A DNA stretch of 64,000 bases from Streptomyces sannanensis. Lineage in GTDB: Bacteria > Actinomycetota > Actinomycetes > Streptomycetales > Streptomycetaceae. The notes beneath the pieces are model-generated. The model had not been told where the DNA came from and did not search any database. It was given only the letters and a program-made list of their open reading frames with translations. Positions 52,412 to 61,204 of this stretch are shown in pieces; position 1 is the stretch's first letter; each line of letters begins with the position of its first letter. Location: the NCBI RefSeq assembly GCF_039536205.1, contig NZ_BAAAYL010000001.1:4588001-4652000 (forward strand), in the 5' to 3' direction. Made by a program: the position numbers and the translations under genes.

Positions 52412-53773
52412 TCACTCAGGGCCGTCGAGGTCTTCGATGTGCGCGTACTCGGGCAGCGTGAGCCGGGCCACGGCCCCGCCGTCCGGCGCGTTGCCGAAGG
52501 CCAGTCGGGCCCTGATCACGGCCGCCTGTCCGAGGGCGATCGTCAGCCCGAGTCCGTGCCCCTTCGCGCCACCCTCGGTCCTGAACCGCTGCGGCCCGTG
52601 GTCCACCAGATAGCCGGGATAGCCCGGCCCGTGGTCCCGCACGGTCACCTCGGGCCCGTCCACGGTCAGTGTCACCGGCGGCGCGCCGTGCCTGTGGGCG
52701 TTGGCGATCAGATTGCCCAGTACCCGCTCCAGTCGCCGTTTGTCGGTCTCCACATAGGTGTCCCGTACGATCCGGACCTCCGTGGCCGACGCCCGCGCCA
52801 CGCGTTCGGCGAGCGGCCCCAGGCGGTGCACATCGAGCTCGACCCGTTCGCCGCCCGCGTCCAGCCGGGAGATCTCCAGCAGGTCCTCGGTGAGCGAACG
52901 CATCTCCCGCACCCGGTCCCGTACCAGCTCGGAGGGGCGGCCCGGTGGCAGCAGCTCGGCCGCCGCGTGGAGTCCGGTCAGCGGGGTCCGCAGCTCGTGC
53001 GCCACGTCCGCGGTGAACCGCTGCTCGCTCAGCAGCTTGTCCTGGAGGGTGGCCGCCATGTGGTCCAGGGCGCCGGAGACCGTGGCCACCTCGTCCCGGT
53101 GACGCGAGTCGGTACGGGGGTCGTTGACGCGTGCGTCGAGGTCACCGGCGCTGATCCGCCGCGCCACCTGGGCCGTCTGGTGCAGCCGCCGGGTGACCCG
53201 GGTGACCGCGAAGGCGCCGACCATCAGTGTGGCGGTGATGGCCAGCGCGGACGACCAGAGGATGGACCGGTCGAGGTGGCCGATGGTGTGGGCGCTCAGG
53301 GTGTAGTCGATCTGGGCGGTGAGCGCCCGGCCGTCCGCCGGCCCTGCCGCCCACATCGTGGACCGGCCGCCGTGGCCGACGACCAGTGTGCCGCGCTCGC
53401 CGCTCAGCGCGAGCTCGCGCAGCGGGGCGGGCAGGTCCGGCGGGTCCAGGCCGCCGCCCGGCGGCAGCGGCTGACCCGCCTTGTACGCGGCGGTGACATC
53501 GGTCAGCCGGTCCAGGGCCCTCGCGCGGGCGTCGGCCACGGTCTGCCGGGTCACCGAGACATGCACCAGCACGCCCAGCAGGGCTGCCAGCGCACAGCAC
53601 ATGACGGTGATGAAGACCGCGGCCTTCCAGGCCAGGGTCGCCGTCCACGCGGGGCGCCTCATGGGGTGCTCGCCGTGGGCGGCGCGGTCGTGCGCGGGAT
53701 CAGGGGCGCGCCGGGGACCGGCACTGCCGTCGCGGGGCGGTGGGAGCTCAAGGTTCTCCTCCCGGAGTGTCAT
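52412..53773 (-). CDS. Orphan sensor histidine kinase
   Basis: 453 residues from ATG 53773. A Pro/Gly-rich cytoplasmic N-terminus, membrane segments near 50-70 and 188-210, HAMP (RRLHQTAQVARRISAGDLDA), HisKA (FTADVAHELRTPLTGLHAAA) and HATPase (LGNLIANAHRHG, HGPGYPGYLV, KGHGLGLTIALGQAA). No response regulator gene is adjacent, so its partner is elsewhere. CseC-like overall. Confidence 0.9.
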   Translation of the reverse strand: MTLREENLELPPPRDGSAGPRRAPDPAHDRAAHGEHPMRRPAWTATLAWKAAVFITVMCCALAALLGVLVHVSVTRQTVADARARALDRLTDVTAAYKAGQPLPPGGGLDPPDLPAPLRELALSGERGTLVVGHGGRSTMWAAGPADGRALTAQIDYTLSAHTIGHLDRSILWSSALAITATLMVGAFAVTRVTRRLHQTAQVARRISAGDLDARVNDPRTDSRHRDEVATVSGALDHMAATLQDKLLSEQRFTADVAHELRTPLTGLHAAAELLPPGRPSELVRDRVREMRSLTEDLLEISRLDAGGERVELDVHRLGPLAERVARASATEVRIVRDTYVETDKRRLERVLGNLIANAHRHGAPPVTLTVDGPEVTVRDHGPGYPGYLVDHGPQRFRTEGGAKGHGLGLTIALGQAAVIRARLAFGNAPDGGAVARLTLPEYAHIEDLDGPE

Positions 53774-53862
53774 GGCCCCCCGGTACCCCCGAACACGGTA
53801 ACCGGGATATTGCCTCTCCGGGTCGCGGCCTGTTCCCATGGATTCGGGTGGGGTGATGCGGC

Positions 53863-54678
53863 ATGCCAGCACTGAGGGTCATTCCGGTGTTCCGTCACGG
53901 TCAGGAACGGCTGTACGTCAGCCTGCGCGACGGCAGGAGCGTCGCCTGGTACGACAGGGACGCGGGCAGGGTGAGCCTGCTCCACGACGACGACGAGCTG
54001 CGCCAGGAGGTGCTCGCCGCTCTCGCGCCCTTCGTCACCGGTGACGTCGCCGTCGGGCCGCCGCCGGTCCCCACGGCGGCCGAGCTGGCGCGGCTGTCCC
54101 TGCACCCCGACGACGATCTCGCCCCCAACCGCCCCGGCGAGGCGCTCCACACCGAGCTGGAACGGTTCGCGCCCCGGCACCGCTACCGGCACGACCCGCG
54201 GCGGGACGAGCTCGCCGCGCAGCAGGCGGTCGGCGCGGAGCTGGAGCGGCTGGAGGGGGCGGGCTGGAGAGTGCTGCACTCGGTGCCGCTGCCGGGCGAC
54301 GGGGACATCAGCCGGATCGACCATGTGCTGATCGGCCCGGCCGGGGTGATGACCGTACGTACGCTCCACGCCCGCAGACAGCGGGTTCTGATCGCCGACC
54401 CGATGGTCAGGGCCGGTCGCGGCGAGCCCACCCCCGAGCTGAGGTGGGCCCGTCGGCAGGCCGAGCGGGCCTCGCTCGCCCTGGCCGCCGCGGTCGTCCC
54501 CGGGCTCGCCCTGTACGGAGCGGCCAGAGTGGACATCGTGCCGTCGTTCCGCGATGTGCGGATCCTGCGGGACGACGCGGCGGACGAGCTGACCCGGCTC
54601 GGCGGCGTACTGAAACCCGCGGACATCGAGGGCCTGTACGCGGTGGCGCGGGACCGCGGGACGTGGCTGCGAGTCTGA
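53863..54678 (+). CDS. NERD-domain protein
   Basis: 271 residues. An N-terminal part (LYVSLRDGRSVAWYDRDAGR) is followed by a C-terminal NERD nuclease-related domain (AAQQAVGAELERLEGAGWRV, SRIDHVLIGPAGVMTVRTLH, where ID.V..G..G is the NERD core). It is probably a DNA-processing or scaffold protein; the catalytic K/E pattern is only partly visible. Confidence 0.8.
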   Translation: MPALRVIPVFRHGQERLYVSLRDGRSVAWYDRDAGRVSLLHDDDELRQEVLAALAPFVTGDVAVGPPPVPTAAELARLSLHPDDDLAPNRPGEALHTELERFAPRHRYRHDPRRDELAAQQAVGAELERLEGAGWRVLHSVPLPGDGDISRIDHVLIGPAGVMTVRTLHARRQRVLIADPMVRAGRGEPTPELRWARRQAERASLALAAAVVPGLALYGAARVDIVPSFRDVRILRDDAADELTRLGGVLKPADIEGLYAVARDRGTWLRV

Positions 54679-54682
54679 CCAG

Positions 54683-55120
54683 CTAGGTCAGCGCGTTGCC
54701 CCAGCCGGCCTGGATCATCGTCTGGAACGCCCACTTCCCGTCCCGTTTCACCAGGATGTCGGCGTATCGCAGCTGCTGTGTCCGGCCGCCCGCGGTCATC
54801 ACCGAGTCGGTGAACACCACCGCCATGGCGGAGCTGAGGAAGACCGGGGTGCGGGTGGACTCGAAGGAGATGTCGCCGCCGCCGTCGGCGCCACCCATGA
54901 CCTTGGTCATCGTCTCCACGAACTGCTTGCGGTCCCACTGGGCGCTGCGGCCGGTGCCGGACGGGTCGTCGCTGACCAGGTTGAGCGGGAAGACCGCGAG
55001 GTCGGCCATCCGCTCGATCTCCCGGCGGGCGCTGAGCTCGTCGTACTCGGCGAACCAGGCGTCGATGCTCGCGCGGTCCTCGGCGGTGGGGGAGTAGCCG
55101 GTGTCGGGCAGTACGGTCAA
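54683..55120 (-). CDS. SnoaL/DUF4440-like NTF2-fold protein
   Basis: 145 residues, TTG start at 55120 behind AGAGGA. SAEDRASIDAWFAEYDELSA (helix), FPLNLVSDDPSG, VFLSSAMAVVFTDSVMTAGG RTQQLRYADILVKRDGKWAF, the NTF2-like fold of the SnoaL/DUF4440 group. A large inverted repeat lies just upstream of the start. Probably a small-molecule binding or isomerase-like protein. Confidence 0.8.
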   Translation of the reverse strand: MTVLPDTGYSPTAEDRASIDAWFAEYDELSARREIERMADLAVFPLNLVSDDPSGTGRSAQWDRKQFVETMTKVMGGADGGGDISFESTRTPVFLSSAMAVVFTDSVMTAGGRTQQLRYADILVKRDGKWAFQTMIQAGWGNALT

Positions 55121-55134
55121 GGTTGGTCCTCTCG

Positions 55135-55186
55135 TCAAGTTTGACTACATCCTGTTGGTGCCCGCTTCGGGTCTGGTCAAACTTGA
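55135..55186. promoter_or_regulatory. Long-spaced inverted repeat upstream of the SnoaL-like gene
   Basis: TCAAGTTTGAC (55135-55145) and GTCAAACTTGA (55176-55186) are perfect complements separated by 30 nt. The near arm is 15 nt from the start codon. The arms look like two operator half sites (MarR/TetR-like) or a promoter-spanning site. It also abuts the ligase stop, so it may help end that transcript. Confidence 0.5.
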
Positions 55187-56080
55187 TTAGTTTTCTTTCG
55201 GCCGGAGGACCGTGACGAAGCCGTGCCGTGTCGTCTGCTGCCCCACCTCCACCACCAGCTCCGGCACCACTCGGTGGTACGTCACCTCGCCCACCCCCAC
55301 CGCCGTCGCCGTGCCCTCGCCGGCCGGGATAGCCCCTGCCAGCGCCGCCCCCACCACCGTGCGCAGCCCCGGCGCCAGCGGGCTCGACACCACCGGCGTG
55401 TCGTCCCCGGGCAGTACCAGCACCAGCGCGCCCGGCCGCTGCCGCGCGCCGGTGTGACCGACCACCACGGCGTCCCGGGTGTCGGTGTGCCGCAGCTTGC
55501 GCCAGGCCCGTACGCCGCCCCGGTACGGCTGGTCCAGACGCTTCATCACCAGCCCCTCGATCCCGGTCTCCGGCAGCGTCTCGTACCAGGTCTCGGCCAG
55601 CTCCGGATCCGTCGTCATCGGCACCGGCTGGAGCGGCGGCCCGAGTGGCCCGAGCAGCTCCACCAGCCGCGCCCGCCGCCGCTCGTAGGGTGCGCGCCGC
55701 AGATCCGTACCCCCGTCCGCCAGCAGGTCGAACGCCGCGTACGAGGCGGGTAGCCGGCGCGCCAGTACGGCGGCCCGGGCGGGGGTCGCGGCGGCCCGGC
55801 GCTGCACGGCCGCGAAGTCCGTACGGCCGCCGGTCCAGATCACCGCCTCGCCGTCCAGCACCGTGCCCTCCGGAAGCCGGCGGGCGGCCGCGGCCAGGTC
55901 CGGGAACGCGCTGCCGACCAGCCGCCCGGACCGTGCCTGGAGCACCACCCCGTCCGCGTCGCGGAAGACGAGCACCCGATGGCCGTCGAACTTCGGCTCG
56001 TACGCCCAGCCGTCCCCGCGCGCCAGCACGCCCACCGATTCGGCGAGCGCGACCTTCACGGGAGGCCGCAGCGTGTTCAC
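55187..56080 (-). CDS. ligD: ATP-dependent DNA ligase of the NHEJ locus (LigD ligase part)
   Basis: 297 residues from GTG 56080, overlapping the polymerase stop. Adenylation motif EPKFDGHR with K30 as the nucleophile, VLDGEAVIWTGGR (motif III/IIIa), GIEGLVMKRLDQPYRGG (motif IV) and WRKLRHTDTRDAVVVG (motif V), then an OB-fold-like C-terminus. In streptomycetes LigD functions are often split between separate genes, as here. It seals breaks with Ku. Confidence 0.93.
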   Translation of the reverse strand: MNTLRPPVKVALAESVGVLARGDGWAYEPKFDGHRVLVFRDADGVVLQARSGRLVGSAFPDLAAAARRLPEGTVLDGEAVIWTGGRTDFAAVQRRAAATPARAAVLARRLPASYAAFDLLADGGTDLRRAPYERRRARLVELLGPLGPPLQPVPMTTDPELAETWYETLPETGIEGLVMKRLDQPYRGGVRAWRKLRHTDTRDAVVVGHTGARQRPGALVLVLPGDDTPVVSSPLAPGLRTVVGAALAGAIPAGEGTATAVGVGEVTYHRVVPELVVEVGQQTTRHGFVTVLRPKEN

Positions 56081-56961
56081 GGCAGCGGCCCGGCCCGGTC
56101 CGGGTCCGCCAGTGGGCCGAACAGGTCCCCGTGCCGCTCCAGCCGAGGTGCGATGTCGTCCGCCAGGAACACCAGGTCCCCGGGGTCCCGGCAGCCCTCG
56201 ACCTCGCCCCAGGTCACCGGCGCGGACACGGCGGGCACGGCCTTGGCGCGCAGGGTGTAGGGGGCGGCGGTGGTCTTGGCCGCCGCGTTCTGGCTGTAGT
56301 CGACGAACACCTTGCCGGGCCGCAGCGAGCGGGTCATCCGGTGCACCACCAGCCGAGGCAGGACGGCCTCCGCCTCGACGGCCAGGCTCTTCGCGTACGC
56401 CGTGACGCGTGACGAGGGTGTGGGCTCCAGCGGTACGAGCACGTGCAGCCCCTTCGACCCGGACGTCTTCGCGTAGGCGTGGAGTCCGTCGTCGCCGAGC
56501 CGTTCCCGCAGCCACGCCGCCACCGCACAGCACTCCACCACCGTCGCGGGCGCCCCCGGGTCGAGGTCGAAGACCATCCGGTCCGCGAGACCGGGCATGC
56601 CGGCCTGCCACTGGTGGGTGTGGAACTCCACCACCAGGTTCGCCGCCCAGACGAGCGACGGCAGGTCCTGGATCATCACCTGCCGCGCGCCGGCGTCCTC
56701 CGAGCGGGGCACCGGCGCCGTGTTCACCCAGGCGGGTGTGCCCAGCGGCGGATTCTTGGTGAAGAACAACTGCCCGTCGGGGCCGTCCGGATAGCGCAGA
56801 AAGGAAACCGGCCGGTTGTGAAGGTGCCTGAGTAAGGCGTCGGCGGCGGTCGCGTAGTAGTGCAGCACCTCGCCCTTGGTGGTTCCGGTGGCCGGGTACA
56901 GCACCTTGTCGAGGTTGCTGAGCGTCACCCGCCGCCCCTCCACCTCGGTGATGAGGGTCAT
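56077..56961 (-). CDS. ligD: LigD-type polymerase/primase domain protein
   Basis: 294 residues from ATG 56961 (MTLITEVEGRRVTLSNLDKV). LigD-POL (AEP primase) motifs: KGEVLHYYATAADALLRHLH, MVFDLDPGAPATVVE (catalytic Asp pair), SGSKGLHVLVPL, and RLVVHRMTRSLRPGKVFVDY SQN. It fills in DNA ends. Its stop overlaps the ligase start (GTGA), and it is divergent from ku across a 40-nt gap. Confidence 0.94.
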   Translation of the reverse strand: MTLITEVEGRRVTLSNLDKVLYPATGTTKGEVLHYYATAADALLRHLHNRPVSFLRYPDGPDGQLFFTKNPPLGTPAWVNTAPVPRSEDAGARQVMIQDLPSLVWAANLVVEFHTHQWQAGMPGLADRMVFDLDPGAPATVVECCAVAAWLRERLGDDGLHAYAKTSGSKGLHVLVPLEPTPSSRVTAYAKSLAVEAEAVLPRLVVHRMTRSLRPGKVFVDYSQNAAAKTTAAPYTLRAKAVPAVSAPVTWGEVEGCRDPGDLVFLADDIAPRLERHGDLFGPLADPDRAGPLP

Positions 56962-57001
56962 ACGATGAGAATCCCATGTATCCCGGCGAAAGGGATGAAC
57001 A

Positions 57002-58006
57002 GTGCGATCCATATGGAACGGGGCGATCTCCTTCGGGCTGGTCTCCATACCGATCAAACTGGTGAACGCCACGGAGACCCATTCGATCTCCTTCCGTCAG
57101 ATCCACGACAAGGACGGCGGCCGGATCCGCTACCGCAAGGTCTGCGAACTGGACGGCGAGGAAATCCCCTCGGAAGAGATCGTCAAGGCGTACGAGGACG
57201 CGGACGGCGCCATGATCCCGATCACCGACGACGACCTCGCGGCGCTGCCCCTGCCCACCGCGAAGACCGTCGAGATCGTGGCCTTCGTCCCCGCGGACAC
57301 CATCGACCCGCTCCAGATGGACCAGGCGTACTACCTCGCGGCCAACGGCGTCCCCGCCGCCAAGCCGTACACCCTGCTGCGCGAGGCCCTCAAGCGCAGC
57401 AACAGGGTCGCCATCGCGAAGTACGCCCTGCGCGGCCGCGAGCGCCTCGGCATGCTGCGCGTCGTCGGCGACGACGTGATCGCCATGCACGGGCTGCTCT
57501 GGCCCGACGAGATCCGCGCCCCCGAAGGCGTCGCCCCGGAGACCCGGGTCACCGTGCGCGACGCCGAGCTCGACCTGGCGGACGCGCTGATGGACACGCT
57601 GGGTGAGGTCGACCTGGAGGAGCTGCACGACGACTACCGCGAGGCGCTCGAATCCCTCATCGCCGCGAAGGCGGAGGGCGTCACCCCGATGCTCCCCGAG
57701 GCCGCCCCGGCCGGCGGCAAGGTCATCGACCTGATGGCGGCGCTGGAGAAGAGCGTCAGCGCCGCGAGACGCGCCCGCGGCGAGGAGGCGGAGGAGGCGG
57801 CGGGCGAGCCCGTCGAGGTCACCCCGCTGCGTACGCGGAAGGCGGCGCCGAAGAAGGCGGCGGCGACCCCGAAGGAGACGGGAGCGAAGAAGTCCACGGC
57901 GAAGACGGCGAAGGCGACGGCGAAGAGGACGACGAAGACGACGGCGAAGACAGCGACCAGGTCCACGGCGAAGAAGGCCACCCCGCGGGGGCGCACCACG
58001 GCCTGA
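57002..58006 (+). CDS. ku: Ku DNA end-binding protein
   Basis: 334 residues, GTG start. Ku core: MRSIWNGAISFGLVSIPIKL, VCELDGEEIPSEEIVKAYED and KPYTLLREALKRSNRVAIAK, ending near residue 250. A basic Lys/Ala/Thr-rich tail (KKAAATPKETGAKKSTAKTA and similar repeats) of about 70 residues can bind DNA. Ku clamps double-strand breaks and recruits the adjacent ligase and polymerase. Confidence 0.95.
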   Translation: MRSIWNGAISFGLVSIPIKLVNATETHSISFRQIHDKDGGRIRYRKVCELDGEEIPSEEIVKAYEDADGAMIPITDDDLAALPLPTAKTVEIVAFVPADTIDPLQMDQAYYLAANGVPAAKPYTLLREALKRSNRVAIAKYALRGRERLGMLRVVGDDVIAMHGLLWPDEIRAPEGVAPETRVTVRDAELDLADALMDTLGEVDLEELHDDYREALESLIAAKAEGVTPMLPEAAPAGGKVIDLMAALEKSVSAARRARGEEAEEAAGEPVEVTPLRTRKAAPKKAAATPKETGAKKSTAKTAKATAKRTTKTTAKTATRSTAKKATPRGRTTA

Positions 58007-58172
58007 GCGCGGACCCGTCCGGAGATCCGGGACACGCTGCGGGGGCCGGCCCCCGGCCCCCCCCAGGGGCGTTGGCTTCGCGACGCGGGACGACTCCAGC
58101 CTGTCCGGCGACCGAGGAGGGACACTTCCCCGGCTTCCTCCCCCAGGCCCACTCGGCGGTGGGCGTCACGCC

Positions 58173-60041
58173 TCAGTCCGGCTCGGGTGCGCACTCCGCG
58201 AGCGTGTCCAGGAGCTGCTGACCGTACTTCGCCAGCTTGTTCTCGCCGACTCCGTTCACCGTGCCCAGCTCCGGAAGCGTCGACGGGGACATGACGGCGA
58301 TCTCGCGCAGCGTCGCGTCGTGGAAGATGACGTACGCGGGAACGCCCTGCTCCTTCGCCGTCGCGGCACGCCAGGCGCGCAGCGCCTCGAACACGGGCAG
58401 CTTCTCCTCCGGCACGTCGACCGGCGCACCGCGCCGCTTGGCCGTCTTCTCGGCCTTCTCCGCCCGCGCGGGCTTCGCCGGTTCGCGGCGCAGCGTGACC
58501 TTGCGCCGACCGCTCAGCACCTCACCGCTCGTCTCGGTGAGCACCAGCGTTCCGTAGTCGCCCTCGACCGCGATGAGCTCCTGGGCCAGCAGTTGTCTGA
58601 CGACACCGCGCCATTCCGCCTCGCTCAGCTCCGTGCCGATGCCGAAGACGCTGAGAGCGTCGTGATCGAACTGGATGACCTTCGCCGTCTTCCGGCCCAG
58701 CAGGATGTCGGCGATCTGCCCCGCCCCGAACTTCTGGTTGCGCTCGCGCTTGAGCCTGACCACGGTCGACAGGAGCTTCTGCGCGGGGATCGTGCCGTCC
58801 CAGGACTCCGGGGGCGTCAGACAGGTGTCGCAATTGCCGCACACGGTGCTCTTCTCGCCGAAGTAGGCGAGGAGCCGCACCCGGCGGCACTCGACCGTCT
58901 CGCAGAGGGCCAGCATGGCGTCGACGTGTGCGCCCAGCCGCCGCCGGTGTGCGTCGTCGCCCTCCGAGGTCCCGATCATCTTGCGCTGCTGCACGACGTC
59001 CTGCAGCCCGTACGCCAGCCAGGCTGTGGACGGCAGGCCGTCCCGGCCGGCCCGCCCGGTCTCCTGGTAGTACCCCTCCACGGACTTGGGCAGGTCGAGG
59101 TGGGCGACGAACCGCACATCGGGCTTGTCGATCCCCATGCCGAAGGCGATCGTCGCCACCATCACCAGCCCGTCCTCGCGCAGGAAGCGCGCCTGGTGCT
59201 CGGCCCTCGTACCGGCATCGAGGCCCGCGTGGTACGGCAGGGCCTCGATCCCGTTCTTCACCAGGAACTCGGCGGTCTTCTCGACGGACGCCCGCGACAG
59301 GCAGTAGACGATGCCCGCGTCACCGGGGTGCTCGGTGCGCAGCAGCGCGAGCAGCTGCCGCTTCGGGTCGTCCTTCGCCGTGATCCGGTACTGGATGTTC
59401 GGCCGGTCGAAACTGGCCACGAAGTGCCGGGCGTCCTGCAGCTTCAGCCGGGACGCGATCTCGGCGTGGGTGGCCTCCGTGGCGGTCGCGGTCAGCGCGA
59501 TGCGCGGTACGTCGGGCCAGCGCTCGTGCAGTGCGGACAGCGCGAGGTAGTCGGGCCGGAAGTCGTGCCCCCACTGGGCCACACAGTGCGCCTCGTCGAT
59601 GGCGAAGAGTGAGATCGTGCCGCGTTCCAGCAGCCGCACCGTCGACTCGACGCGCAGCCGCTCCGGTGCGAGATAGAGCAGGTCCAGCTCACCGGCGAGG
59701 AACTCCGCCTCCACCAGCGACCGCTCGTCCGGACCCTGCGTGGAGTTCAGGAACCCGGCCCGTACACCGAGCGCCCGAAGGGCGTCGACCTGGTCCTGCA
59801 TGAGCGCGATGAGCGGCGATACGACGACACCGACGCCCTTCCGCACGAGCGCGGGGATCTGGTAGCAGAGCGACTTGCCGCCACCGGTCGGCATGAGCAC
59901 GAGCGCGTCGCCACCGGCGACCACGTGCTCGATGATCTCCTGCTGGCTTCCCCGGAAGGAGTCGTAGCCGAAGACGCGGCGCAGCACTCGAAGCGCGTCG
60001 GTCTCCGCTTCGGGGCGGGCGTCGATGTCGGGAGAGGTCAT
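58173..60041 (-). CDS. recQ: RecQ family ATP-dependent DNA helicase
   Basis: 622 residues. Helicase motifs: VLMPTGGGKSLCYQIPALV (Walker A), AIDEAHCVAQWGHDF (Walker B and aromatic loop), ALTATATEATHAEI (III), YYQETGRAGRDGLPS (VI). A four-Cys zinc region (CETVECRRVRLLAYFGEKST then CGNCDTCL), a winged helix, and a C-terminal HRDC domain (PVFEALRAWRAATAKEQGVP) follow. Full RecQ architecture; unwinds DNA in repair. Confidence 0.96.
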   Translation of the reverse strand: MTSPDIDARPEAETDALRVLRRVFGYDSFRGSQQEIIEHVVAGGDALVLMPTGGGKSLCYQIPALVRKGVGVVVSPLIALMQDQVDALRALGVRAGFLNSTQGPDERSLVEAEFLAGELDLLYLAPERLRVESTVRLLERGTISLFAIDEAHCVAQWGHDFRPDYLALSALHERWPDVPRIALTATATEATHAEIASRLKLQDARHFVASFDRPNIQYRITAKDDPKRQLLALLRTEHPGDAGIVYCLSRASVEKTAEFLVKNGIEALPYHAGLDAGTRAEHQARFLREDGLVMVATIAFGMGIDKPDVRFVAHLDLPKSVEGYYQETGRAGRDGLPSTAWLAYGLQDVVQQRKMIGTSEGDDAHRRRLGAHVDAMLALCETVECRRVRLLAYFGEKSTVCGNCDTCLTPPESWDGTIPAQKLLSTVVRLKRERNQKFGAGQIADILLGRKTAKVIQFDHDALSVFGIGTELSEAEWRGVVRQLLAQELIAVEGDYGTLVLTETSGEVLSGRRKVTLRREPAKPARAEKAEKTAKRRGAPVDVPEEKLPVFEALRAWRAATAKEQGVPAYVIFHDATLREIAVMSPSTLPELGTVNGVGENKLAKYGQQLLDTLAECAPEPD

Positions 60042-60393
60042 CCGGCGATTTTACGAGCTCGGGCGGCGTGCTGCCCCGGCCGCTCGGCCGACGCCCGATC
60101 CGGTGGTGCCGGCGGGGTCGGGACGACGAGGGCGAGTTTCACCGCAGTGATCATAGTTGCCATCTGTCGTCCACAACTCGTCTTGGAAAAAGAGGCTTTG
60201 CGGGACCAGTATCCGGAATCGGCCGCTCGAAGCGGACGAGTTGTGCGGCAGTGTGGCCCACGTGGTCGTCCTGGCCGATCATGGCCCGTACCTGGCCGAA
60301 AACGTCCGGGGTGTACGGCATACAGGGTTCCGCAACCCGGGACCTGTGGATTGACTGGCGGCTTCGTGCGATCTACTTTCCTGAGGGGGGACG
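60042..60393. other. Divergent intergenic region with little structure
   Basis: 352 bp between recQ and the first LuxR-like gene. A TTGACT (60351-60356) with TACTTT 17 nt later (60374-60379) is a promoter-like pair, but it would place transcription start almost on the ribosome site. The rest holds no clear gene or repeat. Confidence 0.4.
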
Positions 60394-61161
60394 TTGACCA
60401 GTGATCCTTTCCGGTACATCGGTGGTTCGCCACCCGCGTCGACCGGATCCACGGACTCTCCGCACCGGCAACGGCCCGATGGGCGTTTATCGATGGTGTG
60501 TGTGCCGGACGTCCGGATGGGCGAGTCGATCGAGCAGCTCGTCGGTCGTGCCCGGTATGCGATCAGCGTCCTGCTCGCGGACGACGTGGCCTTCGCCGAC
60601 GCGATGAGTGCGGTGCTGGGAGTCGCGGAGCCGCGGGAATCCCGGTCGGCCGGTCGTGCCGGGGCCGTCGTGCCCGGTCGGCCCGCGATCCGTGTGCTCT
60701 GCACCCCGAGTGCGCTGTGTGCCCCGCTCGTCCGGTCGAGGATCGCCGGGTGGCTGCGGATCCGGATCGCCGAAGGCGAGTTGCGCGAGGCACTCGTCGT
60801 CGACGGCGAGGTCGCGCTGGTGCGGTCGAGGACCGAGGAGGCCGAGGGGAACGCATCGATCGTGCATGACCCGGCCGCGGTCCGCGCCCTGGATCTGCTC
60901 TTCGCCGCCGCATGGGCGAACGCCCGGCCGCTCGCCGATCACCTCGGGCTGAGTTCGCGGCTGCGCAGCGACCTGACGCGGCGCATTCTCGAGAAGCTGT
61001 GCGCCGGCCGCACGGACGACGTGGCGGCCGGTGAGCTGAGGATCTCCCTGCGGACGTACCGCCGCCATGTCGCGGAGATCATGCGTGAACTGGGTGCGAA
61101 TTCTCGTTTTCAGGCGGGAGTGCGCGCCGTGGAACTGGGGCTGCTGCCGGATCAGTACTGA
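60394..61161 (+). CDS. LuxR-like HTH regulator, paralogue 1
   Basis: 255 residues, TTG start with GAGGGGGG. A large N-terminal domain (IRVLCTPSALCAPLVRSRIA, ALVVDGEVALVRSRTEEAEG, phospholipase-D/TrmB-like sensor fold) is followed by a C-terminal LuxR-type helix-turn-helix (DVAAGELRISLRTYRRHVAE IMRELGANSRFQAGVRAVEL). The spacing resembles regulators that border natural-product clusters, but the ligand is unknown. It is followed by a paralogue in the same orientation. Confidence 0.78.
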   Translation: MTSDPFRYIGGSPPASTGSTDSPHRQRPDGRLSMVCVPDVRMGESIEQLVGRARYAISVLLADDVAFADAMSAVLGVAEPRESRSAGRAGAVVPGRPAIRVLCTPSALCAPLVRSRIAGWLRIRIAEGELREALVVDGEVALVRSRTEEAEGNASIVHDPAAVRALDLLFAAAWANARPLADHLGLSSRLRSDLTRRILEKLCAGRTDDVAAGELRISLRTYRRHVAEIMRELGANSRFQAGVRAVELGLLPDQY

Positions 61162-61204
61162 GAGACTGCGCGACGGAGCAGGACACCGAGCAGGATGGTG
61201 GAAC

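Noticed and set aside
55187..57628. One 813-codon ligase fusion running into ku
   Set aside because: The true polymerase (56077-56961) and ligase (55187-56080) use different frames with a GTGA overlap; the rest is antisense to ku.
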